A stretch of DNA of 64,000 nt, taken from positions 2,170,001-2,234,000 of the forward strand of contig CBDCER010000003.1 in assembly GCA_965215855.1 (NCBI GenBank), read 5' to 3'. This DNA is from J027 sp965215855 (GTDB taxonomy: Bacteria > Chloroflexota > Anaerolineae > Aggregatilineales > J027). The translations under genes and the position numbers were made by a program. The notes beneath the pieces were generated by a model. It saw only the letters and a program-made list of their open reading frames with translations, did no database searches and had not been told where the DNA came from. Below, in pieces: positions 7,895 to 15,743 of this stretch (position 1 is its first letter; each line of letters begins with the position of its first letter).

Positions 7895-9199
7895 GTACAG
7901 CGAGGCTCAAATGAGCCAAAGGTTAAGCGGCAAGTGCCTTGCCTTGATAAGTCCAACGGAAAGGCTTTGCCATCGTCCGATTGAAATACTCGATAAACGC
8001 CAGCACTTTTGCCTTAAGATCGACAACGGAAGAAAACGTGCCGCGCTTGAGCAACTTACGAGAGAGAATACTGAACCAAATTTCAATCTGGTTCATCCAG
8101 GAAGCATGTTTCGGCGTGTAGTGAAACACAATGCGATGAGTTGGGTCCGAGAGAAAAGCGGCCCGGCTTTTCATCGAAGCCAGAATGCCGGATTTCCCTT
8201 TGATCCCCAGGTCGATGTCCAGATCGGACTCGTCGGCCACATAGCGAACGAGCGCTTCAGACTGATGCGTGTTGAGATTGTCTACAATGAAATGCCATTG
8301 CCTGACCTGCGGGTTGGCCTCAACGGTGCGTTGAATATGCGCGAGAAAATCCTCTTCCTTACGGGTGGGGCCAGCCGACACCTGTCCCACCGTGCCATCA
8401 GCGACATGGAAGTTGACGATAAACGACAGCGTCCCGTGCCGGATATACTCGAATTCCCGGTACAGTACGCGCCCCGGTTGCATCGGCAGGTCGGGATGCT
8501 TGGGTTCCAAAGCTTGGACGCCGGTCATTTCATCCGTACTCACGACAGCTTCGCCTCGTTCGGCTCGTTCCTGAGCCGTTTGATACAGGTGATTGATGTC
8601 CGCGATTTTCTCGTCCGACTGCGGATCAGGTTCGGGATTCAGCCAGTAACGCATTACGTGCGGCTGCAAGCCCCCTTTTTGAGCAGCCGCGCTGCATGGC
8701 GCGCCGAGATATGGTCCACGATGCCCCGTTTTACCAATTCGTCGGCGATCTCTCGCCCTGTCCATTGGCTGATGGGTCGTCCGGCCTTTTCGGGCGCTTC
8801 ACAAGCCAGTTGCTCAATCTGGCACACCTCGTCAGCGGTTAACCGTGTGGGCGCACCGGGGCGTGGCAAGTCGTCCAGTCGTTCCGCGACACTCAGGTCA
8901 TCCCAGGCGATTGGTTCAAGCTCATGCCACCGTCGCCGCCACAACCGCACCATGTCAATCGATTGGTTCAGTTCGCGCGCAATGTCGGCATTGTTCTTAC
9001 CCTCCGCGGCTTTCAGAATAATCCGTGCGCGCTGCGCTTTTTGTTGGCCCGTTGTGTGGCGGGCACTCAGCTTTTCTAGCTCATGCTGCACGTTGGCGCT
9101 TAGTTCGATAGGTTCAGGTTTAGGTCCGGGCATTTCTTCCTCCTTGGATAAGGTTGCCCATTTTACCCTATCCCTGGCCCCTTTTGTGCCCTAATGTAC
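7895..9199 (-). mobile_element. IS630-family element in a CRISPR spacer, TA target duplication
   Basis: The element of 1305 bp begins GTACAGCGAGG and ends CCTAATGTAC, giving short imperfect terminal inverted repeats. It is flanked by TA (7893-7894 and 9200-9201), the IS630 signature. Excision with one TA restores a 35-base spacer, matching its neighbours. It carries one transposase in two overlapping frames. Confidence 0.9.
7923..9133 (-). CDS. IS630-family transposase, two frames joined by likely -1 frameshift
   Basis: The first frame (9133-8654) encodes helix-turn-helix domains with NNADIARELNQSIDMVRLWRRR. The second (open to 7923) encodes the DDE catalytic domain with VVSTDEMTGVQALEP, HFIVDNLNTHQSEA and HASWMNQIEIWFSILSRKLL. 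The frames overlap, and the second is -1 to the first. The overlap holds A_AAG_GGG (minus strand, 8678-8672), a good slippery heptamer; slipping there joins LLKKG to GLQPH, which reads correctly for the family. IS630 elements commonly use frameshifting, so the gene may be active rather than broken. Confidence 0.88.
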
Positions 9200-9213
9200 T
9201 AGCTCTTTTGCGC

Positions 9214-9394
9214 GTTTCAGGGTAGCCCATTCCGAACGAGGAATTGAAACCTCAATCCAGTCAATCGCCCCACCAAAGTGTTCCTGTTTCAGGGTAGCCC
9301 ATTCCGAACGAGGAATTGAAACTATGACTGTGCCAGCTATCCAGCCACAGTCTTTGTGTTTCAGGGTAGCCTATTCCGAACGAGGAATTGAAAC
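9214..9394 (+). CRISPR. CRISPR array block 4: repeats 37-39, trailer end
   Basis: C-type repeats start at 9214, 9286 and 9358. The last has a C-to-T change at repeat base 15 (GCCTATT instead of GCCCATT), as usual for the leader-distal end. No repeat follows. The next base starts a truncated serine recombinase frame, so the array ends at a rearrangement boundary. Confidence 0.95.
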
Positions 9395-9919
9395 CAAAAT
9401 AAACACAAGCCTGGCGCCAAATGCGGTTGTCGGAACCGTTCTGTGCCATGTGATGTTTTGGAAGAAGACTTCATTCGTCTGGTACGCCAAATGACCATCG
9501 ACCCAGGAATGGTCGATATGATGACGGAGTTTGCCATTCAGGCCGATAAGGCGCGGGGTGTTTATGATGAAAAAGACCTGGAAACCAAGAAACAGGAAGC
9601 CATCGCCCTTTGTAGACGCAAGATTAATGCCGCAGTGGTGTTGTTTGACGAAGGACGGATTGATTACGAGGGCTACCGGGCACGTATTGAGAAGCACCAG
9701 CGTGAGATAGTCTATTGGGAATCGCGCACAACAGAAGCCGAGAAAGTGGCCTTTGAACTTGTCAAGTGTGTCGAATCGGTCAATGAAATCGATCAACTCT
9801 GGGATACAGCCGAGGTAGCAACCAAACAGAAGTTGGCCCGAAACCTTTTTGAGTACCTGATTTATGACCTGGATACACGCCGGATTGTGGGGTGGGAGCT
9901 GGTGCAACGCTTTCGATAG
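9395..9919 (+). pseudogene. Large serine recombinase, C-terminal fragment
   Basis: The frame is open straight out of the last CRISPR repeat and reads KHKPGAKCGCRNRSVPCDVLEE, the end of a recombinase zinc beta-ribbon. It continues into the coiled-coil region (KQEAIALCRRKINAAVVLFDEG) and the typical tail LARNLFEYLIYDLDTRRIVGWEL, with a stop at 9917. The catalytic resolvase domain is absent, so this is a remnant of a phage-like or conjugative-element integrase. A different fragment of the same family lies at 11830-12002 on the other strand. Confidence 0.8.
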
Positions 9920-9952
9920 GATAGGGCTGGCGATTTGCCATGCGCTCCTCGT

Positions 9953-11829
9953 GTACGCCCGGCATGGGCGATAACTAGGCGGTGAAAGTCCGCTGTGGGC
10001 GTTAGTCCGACGAACCACTAGCCGAAGGCAACTGCATCGAGCGCGAGCAGATGTGGAGAGGAAGCCGGAGGGCAAAATCCAGACCTGACGGACAGGAACC
10101 ACGTAAAGAGGCATGACGCGCCGGGTAAGCTGGCACGAGACAGTAAAGCCCCAACGGACAGAAGTGGCGTGATGTAAACGTGGCAGGGCTTGGAGGAAAG
10201 TTATCGTACCTTATCCGGGGAGGTCTGGCGTTTTTTTGAATGTCAGAAGTCAGCCGAGGCCGTAGTAGTCGATGGGGTAACGACCATCCGGGGCGGTTGG
10301 TGAAAGCCAACTACAGGGCGAAGGGCTGAACGGAAAAGAAGTTGAGGAGAAAGGCGTAGAGACGTGGTAGGACAGCCGAAACTCAGGGAGACTGAGCCAA
10401 ACGTGGAAGGAAAGCTGGCGGCTGGGGATAAGCGTGCGGGGCCAAGGCCACGACTGGAACAAATGGAAAGACAGGAAAGACCTCAACACGAAGCAAGTCT
10501 GTGGGAACGGATATTCAGTCGTGGAAACCTGTTCACAGCACTGGAAAAAGTGCAGCGAAACAAGGGAGCCGCGGGGATAGACGAAATGACGGTATCAGAA
10601 CTGCCCGACCATCTCCGCGAGCATTGGGAAGGGATACGCGCCAAACTGGAACGGGAGAGTTATGTGCCCAGTCCAGTGAAGCGGGTGGAAATCCCGAAGC
10701 CGAATGGTGGAACACGGCAGTTAGGCATACCAACCGTGCTCGACCGAATGATCCAACAGGCAATACACCAGGTACTCAGCCCGATCTTTGAGAAGACATT
10801 CAGCCCGCATAGCTATGGTTTCCGACCAGGGCGTAGTGCCCATGATGCCGTGAAAGCGGCGCAGAAGACGATAGCAGCGGGATACACCTGGGTAGTGGAC
10901 ATTGATCTGGCGCAGTTTTTCGACACGGTGAACCATGACCGCTTGATGGCGCGAATGAAGACTATGATAGACGACAAGCGGGTGCTGAGACTGGTAAATG
11001 CCTATCTGAAGTCCGGGGTGATGGTCGGCGGCATGTACACTGACACGGACAAGGGGACACCGCAGGGTGGGCCATTGTCACCGTTATTGAGTAACATTGT
11101 GCTGACCGAACTGGACGAGCAGTTGGCGGAACGCGGCCACCGGTTTGTGCGCTATGCCGATGATTGCAACATCTTCGTGCAGAGCAAACGGGCAGCGGAG
11201 CGCGTGATGGCAAGTACGTGCCGTTTCATCGAAGGCCGAATGCGTTTGCAGGTCAACCGTGAGAAAAGTGCGGTTGATTTGGCTGTAAAGCGCAAGTTTC
11301 TGGGTTTTAGCTTCTATTGAAGAGCAGGCGGTGGGGTCGGTATTCGTATCGCACCGCAAAGCCTGGAACGTGCCAAACGTCGCCTTCGAGGAATGACACG
11401 GCGCAACAGTGGACGCTCGTTAGAAGACATACGCGATACGCTCAATCAGTATACGGTTGGTTGGGTGAATTACTATGCGCTGGCGGACGCTCGCGGCCAT
11501 TTGCAACGACTGGATGAGTGGTTACGAAGACGGTTACGGCAACTTTGCTGGAAACAGTGGAAGACGCCCAAGAACCGTTATCGTAATCTGCGACGTCTGG
11601 AAGTACCGGAACATTGGGCGAAGTTGAACGCCGGGACAAGTCAAGGTGATTGGCGTCTGTCCAATTCTCCCTGGCTACATCGTGCGCTCAATAATGCCTT
11701 TTGGCAGACCTTTGGACTGAAAAGTCTCGTTCAACAGTACAATCTTCGTCATACTTGACCGAACCGCCGGATGCGGACCCGCATGTCCGGTGGTGTGGGA
11801 GGGGGCGGTCGCCCGTCCCCTATCCCGAT
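9953..11829 (+). mobile_element. Group II intron, copy 2
   Basis: Nearly identical to the copy at 5621-7498 but on the opposite strand. The 5' exon is GCTCCTCGT and the 3' exon starts TTTC, so TCCTCGT and T are the exon bases shared by both sites (IBS1 and IBS3 candidates). ACGAG at 10135-10139 could be part of EBS1, pairing with CTCGT. Domain V lies about 11760-11795 (CCGCCGGATGCGG and TCCGGTGG arms). It sits between two serine-recombinase fragments. The two copies form inverted repeats around 7499-9952. Confidence 0.92.
10364..11758 (+). pseudogene. ltrA: Group II intron reverse transcriptase/maturase, same in-frame TGA
   Basis: GTG start at 10364. The RT domain is complete to FLGFSFY at 11317, followed by TGA (11318-11320). 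The same frame continues through the maturase domain to 11758. Compared with copy 1 I noticed one residue difference (GIDEMTV against GIDGMTV). The YADD active site is intact. The shared stop shows that the interruption predates the duplication. Confidence 0.9.
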
Positions 11830-12002
11830 TTTCATATAACGCTGCACTCAAGACCACAAAACGATCTGCCCAGGGCTTCAGTTTGAAGTCAACAATCCGC
11901 CTTGCGTCCAAATCATAAACGATTTCAGAAAACAGGCTTCGCGCTAATCCCTGGCGATCTTCAGGATCACCATGTACGAGGGTTGAACAAATAAAACAAA
12001 GT
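11830..12002 (-). pseudogene. Large serine recombinase, second C-terminal fragment
   Basis: On the minus strand the frame reads DPEDRQGLARSLFSEIVYDL then DARRIVDFKLKPWADRF, matching the far C-terminus of large serine recombinases and resembling the fragment at 9395-9919. It is cut on one side by the ISL3 element and on the other by the group II intron. It is too short to function. Confidence 0.65.
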
Positions 12003-12781
12003 GGCTCAACGCGGAAAAGTGTGAAAATCGCATCAACCACCTCCATATTGGGCCAAAACCTGTAATCGAAAGATGTTGAAATTACGAAAACCGAAGGCAC
12101 GACGGATGGTGGCACGGATCGCATTATTGATGCCTTCGACAAAGCCCTGGGTCACGCCATTGATGAAGTAATTGAGGAACTCATCCCACCAATTACGCAA
12201 GGTGTTGACGAACTTGAGTAAGCGCAGATCGCCGGTGGCCTGCACCTTGCAAATCCAGGCCTGTAGAAACCGGGTCGCCTGCTCACGGTTCTGGACTTTA
12301 TCACAAATAGTGCGAAATTCCTCTTTGAGCAAGTACATGACCCGCAACTCAGGACAAGCCGCCAAGACTTGCTGGAGTTTGCTTTCTTCTTCGGGCGACA
12401 ACTCATGACGCGCCTTCACTAGTATCCAGCGCGACCCTTTGAGGATGTCATAGGTCGGCGGATCGACTTGCTTCTGAAGGTGGCGGCGGGCTTGTGTTAG
12501 GCGGTCATTGAGTTGCTTCATCACATGGAAGCGGTCCGCGACCTGGCGAGCATGTGGTAAAGCCTTCTTGACAGCCTGGCGGTACGGTTCCCATAGATCG
12601 GTTGAGACGACAGTGATCTGCTCTCGATCTGGCTGCGCGTTGAACCACGCGATCAATGTTTCCTGCTTACGATCTGGCAACACTGCCAAAACGCAGTGCC
12701 TTTCCAAATCGGCCGTATAGTTACCCCCATCGTCAAGACCACAGATTGGCAAAATTAAGCTCGGAAATTGATACCAGAATC

Positions 12782-13588
12782 TCAACAAGATCGATAAACC
12801 TCGCTGGGAACCCGGTAAGCCAGGCTCTGATGGGGTCGTTCATGATTATAGAAATGGAAGTAGTCGTGTAGCCCCCTTTCCAATGCTGGAACGGTTTCAT
12901 AATGCTTCAAGTAGATGTCCTCATATTTGACGGTACGCCACAAGCGTTCGACAAAGATGTTGTCCAGGGCACGCCCGCGCCCATCCATGCTGATAGCAAT
13001 ATTCGCCGCCTGCAAACGTCCGGTAAACTTATCCGCTGTAAATTGAGCGCCCTGATCGGTGTTGAAGATCTCAGGTGTGTGCTGGCGGAGTGCTAATTCC
13101 AGGGCCGCCAGGCAAAAGCTGCCTTCCAGCGTGTTGGATAGCTGCCAGGCCAGTACATAGCGGCTAAACCAATCGATAATAGCCACCAGATACATGAATC
13201 CTTGCTGTAAGGGCACATACGTGATGTCGGTACTCCAGACGTGATTAGGGCGGGTGATCGCCACGTTTCGCAGCAGGTAGGGATAAATCTTGTGGCCTGG
13301 TGCCGGCTGGGTCAGCTTCCGTCTGGGAACAATAGCCTGTAAACCCATCAGCCGCATCAAGCGGGCGATACGCTTGGGATTGACTAGATGTCCCAGCCGC
13401 CGTAAATGGACGGTCATTTTAGGGTACCCGTAGAAGGGCGTTTTCAGATATTGTTCATCAATTAGCCGCATCAGTTGCAGATTGAAGGGTGTTTCCCCCG
13501 CTGGTTTCATATAATATGTTGCGCGGTTGAGACCCACCAAGGCGCACTGCCGCCGAATACTGATGTCAGGATGCTGGTTGTCTATCAT
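12782..13588 (-). CDS. IS3-family transposase OrfB (rve integrase domain)
   Basis: A 268-residue DDE transposase subunit. It shows the HTH_21 region (IRRQCALVGLNRATYYMKP), WSTDITYVPLQQGF with the first Asp, FNTDQGAQFTADKF with the second, and DNIFVERLWRTVKYEDIYLK with the Glu. It is expressed with OrfA as a fusion in related elements. It is very close in sequence to the copy at 19507. Confidence 0.93.
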   Translation of the reverse strand: MIDNQHPDISIRRQCALVGLNRATYYMKPAGETPFNLQLMRLIDEQYLKTPFYGYPKMTVHLRRLGHLVNPKRIARLMRLMGLQAIVPRRKLTQPAPGHKIYPYLLRNVAITRPNHVWSTDITYVPLQQGFMYLVAIIDWFSRYVLAWQLSNTLEGSFCLAALELALRQHTPEIFNTDQGAQFTADKFTGRLQAANIAISMDGRGRALDNIFVERLWRTVKYEDIYLKHYETVPALERGLHDYFHFYNHERPHQSLAYRVPSEVYRSC

Positions 13589-13601
13589 CGCCCGTTTGGC
13601 C

Positions 13602-13895
13602 TCAACTGTAGGGGGTAACTTTTTTTTTCAGCCACTCAAGTTCCATCTTGAGCCGCCCAATCTGTTCGTATAATTCCGCTTCAGGAACACCTGTTTCCTT
13701 TTGTTTTTGTGTTTTGTTTCCCCGTTCAAAAACGCTGGCTCCGCCTTTGAGCAATTGCCTTTTCCAGTCACGCACCAGCGTTGGATGAATCTGATGTTCG
13801 CTGGCGATCTCATTGACCGTTCTTTTTTCTTTGATCGCTTCCATTGCCACCCGGAACTTGAACTGGGCGCTGTATGCTCGTCGTTTTCTACTCAT
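13602..13895 (-). CDS. IS3-family transposase OrfA (HTH_Tnp_1)
   Basis: A 97-residue helix-turn-helix protein starting MSRKRRAYSAQFKFRVAMEA, with a C-terminal leucine zipper (ELYEQIGRLKMELEWLKKK). It ends just after an A9 run that is a probable slippage site for making the OrfAB fusion. Confidence 0.92.
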   Translation of the reverse strand: MSRKRRAYSAQFKFRVAMEAIKEKRTVNEIASEHQIHPTLVRDWKRQLLKGGASVFERGNKTQKQKETGVPEAELYEQIGRLKMELEWLKKKVTPYS

Positions 13896-14629
13896 CTTTT
13901 TCTCTCCACAAGTTGCTCTGATTTTATCCTCAAAACGAGTTATCCTTGTGGTCTAGTTTTTGGGGGTAAGTATACAGGATCAATACGTACTGTTTATGAC
14001 GCTTCTTGAGAGCCAGTTCATCGATCCCCAGAACCCGTACAGGATTCTGGGTTGGGCGTTGGGTCGTGCGTTGAGCATAGGTCACAAATATCTCTTTGAC
14101 CGTTGACTCACTCAAGTGTTCTTGTCGCGCCACAGCTTTGCGATCACACTGCAAACATTGTTCGTAGACATATTGCTCATAGCGTCGCGTTTGACGCCGC
14201 TGCTGATTGACACTCAGCAGGTTCTCGGTGAACGGGCGTTGGCAATGCTCACACCTGAAGCGACGCCCCATAAAATAGAGATTAACTCGTTTTCCCATCA
14301 CACTCAGGTCGCGCACCCGGCGTTCCTTCTGCTGGTGAACCTGCTGAGACAAATACTCACAGTCGGGACACTGCGTGATATCGTAGCGGTGTTCACACTT
14401 CAGATGCAATGCTTCGCCCTCTAGCTCATAATGTGTCACGCGAAATTCTGGTAATTCTACCAACTCCGTTATGGTTGCGAGGCTGACTGCTGCCCATTTC
14501 CGTTCTGTCTCTGGCTTGACGCCTGCCGTTAACATCGCTATTGTTTCTATCTTGGCTTCTCCTGTGCTGGTTGTTGCTCTATAGCTTATAACACGGTGAA
14601 GCCTTTTTCACACTTTTCCGCGTTGACCC

Positions 14630-14981
14630 CTTTTTTTTTCAGCCACTCAAGTTCCATCTTGAGCCGCCCAATCTGTTCGTATAATTCCGCTTCAGGAACA
14701 CCTGTTTCCTTTTGTTTTTGTGTTTTGTTTCCCCGTTCAAAAACGCTGGCTCCGCCTTTGAGCAATTGCCTTTTCCAGTCACGCACCAGCGTTGGATGAA
14801 TCTGATGTTCGCTGGCGATCTCATTGACCGTTCTTTTTTCTTTGATCGCTTCCATTGCCACCCGGAACTTGAACTGGGCGCTGTATGCTCGTCGTTTTCT
14901 ACTCATCTTTTTCTCTCCACAAGTTGCTCTGATTTTATCCTCAAAACGAGTTATCCTTGTGGTCTAGTTTTTGGGGGTAAG
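14630..14981 (-). pseudogene. IS3 copy 2 remnant with orfA, truncated by ISL3
   Basis: The orfA frame starting at 14906 matches copy 1 up to the AAAAAAAAA run, then runs into the ISL3 end. The right terminus TGGGGGTAAG and the flanking TATA (14982-14985) are present. OrfB and the left terminus are missing. This copy was first inserted into the IS982 gene and later hit by ISL3. Confidence 0.85.
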
Positions 14982-15679
14982 TATAACACCCAGTATGTGC
15001 GTGTGCATTTGCGCGGCGAGTTCCCGAAGTTGATCAGCTACAGTCTCTTTGTGCAGCTGATTCCCCAGGTTGTGTTGCCATTATGTGTGTATCTACAACA
15101 CCGGTGTGTGCCAACACGGGGCATTGCCTTCATCGACTCAACACCGCTGGCCGTGTGCGATAATCGTCGCATCAAGCGGCATAAGGCCTTTGCAGAAACA
15201 GCCGCACGTGGCAAAACCTCAATGCGCTGGTTCTATGGCTTCAAGCTGCATCTGATTATCAACGATCAAGGTGAGTTAGTATCCTGGACCCTAACCCCTG
15301 GCAACGTCGATGACCGCAAGCCCGTGCCTAAACTGACACGTCGCTTGTGGGGTAAACTCTTTGGTGATCGTGGTTATCTCTCTGCGCCTTTAGCCGCACA
15401 GCTCATGCAGCAAGGTCTCCAACTCCTGACGCATGTCCGTCGCAATATGAAAGCTCGTATCCTGGATGCCTCAGACTGGTTCTTGCTTCGCAAACTCACC
15501 ATCACGAAACGGTTACCGATCAACTCAAGAATATCTCCCAAGTTGAGCATTCCCGCCACCGGAGTCCAATCGACTTTGTAGCAAATGCCGTTTGCGGCTT
15601 GATTGCTTATACATTTCAGCCTAAGAAACCCTCGCTCAACATCGAGATGCAATTGTTGCCGAGCGAAGTCATCATGTGA
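14982..15679 (+). pseudogene. IS982-family transposase remnant
   Basis: The protein sequence reads YVRVHLRGEFPKLISYSLFV, GIAFIDSTPLAVCDNRRIK, GKTSMRWFYGFKLHLIINDQ and LFGDRGYLSAPLA, which matches IS982 transposases. The N-terminal third is missing at the IS3 copy 2 boundary. A frameshift near 15487-15500 moves the remaining C-terminus (ETVTDQLKNISQVEHSRHRS and on to the TGA at 15677-15679) into another frame. It is inactive. Confidence 0.85.
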
Positions 15680-15743
15680 TTACTTATCCAAAACTCAGGT
15701 TATGGACAAAATGGGGACGTTTTATCCCAGGAAAATGCAGATT

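Larger units (their letters stand above)
12720..13970 (-). mobile_element. IS3-family element, copy 1, in the ISL3 transposase
   Basis: A 1251-bp element with ends GTTACCCCCA and TGGGGGTAAG, flanked by TATA on both sides (12716-12719 and 13971-13974), a 4-bp target duplication. The same element occurs complete at 19125-20376 and as a remnant at 14630-14981; all show TATA at intact ends. Confidence 0.93.
12033..14535 (-). pseudogene. ISL3-family transposase split by IS3 insertion
   Basis: The N-terminal half (14535-13971) has the zinc finger (CEHRYDITQCPDC, FRCEHCQRPF), a helix-turn-helix and RVLGIDELALKKRHKQYVLIL. The C-terminal half (12715-12033) has DLERHCVLAVLPDRKQ, VVSTDLWEPYRQAV and DRFHVMKQLN, with the DDE residues. 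Removing the IS3 and one TATA restores an uninterrupted frame (KQYVLILYTADLERHCVLAV). The gene was therefore intact before the insertion. Confidence 0.9.
12003..14629 (-). mobile_element. ISL3-family element interrupted by IS3
   Basis: Near-identical terminal inverted repeats of about 25 bases (left 12003-12027, containing CAACGCGGAAAAGTGTG; right 14605-14629) define the ends. It carries an ISL3 transposase cut in two by the IS3 element at 12720-13970. Its right end lies inside a second IS3 orfA. I could not see an 8-bp target duplication, because the left neighbour is unrelated sequence; an adjacent deletion is likely. Confidence 0.8.

Noticed and set aside
7911..9194. 427-codon plus-strand ORF opposite the IS630 transposase
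   Set aside because: Shadow frame; the minus-strand frames have clear DDE transposase motifs.
9371..10114. 247-codon minus-strand ORF across the recombinase fragment and intron start
   Set aside because: It is antisense to the recombinase fragment and crosses the intron boundary; no family features.
11675..12142. 155-codon minus-strand ORF as a full gene
   Set aside because: It spans the ISL3 end, the recombinase fragment and the intron end; only the 11830-12002 part has family similarity.
12003..14629. 8-bp target duplication of ISL3
   Set aside because: The two flanks do not match; the left side is probably a deletion junction.
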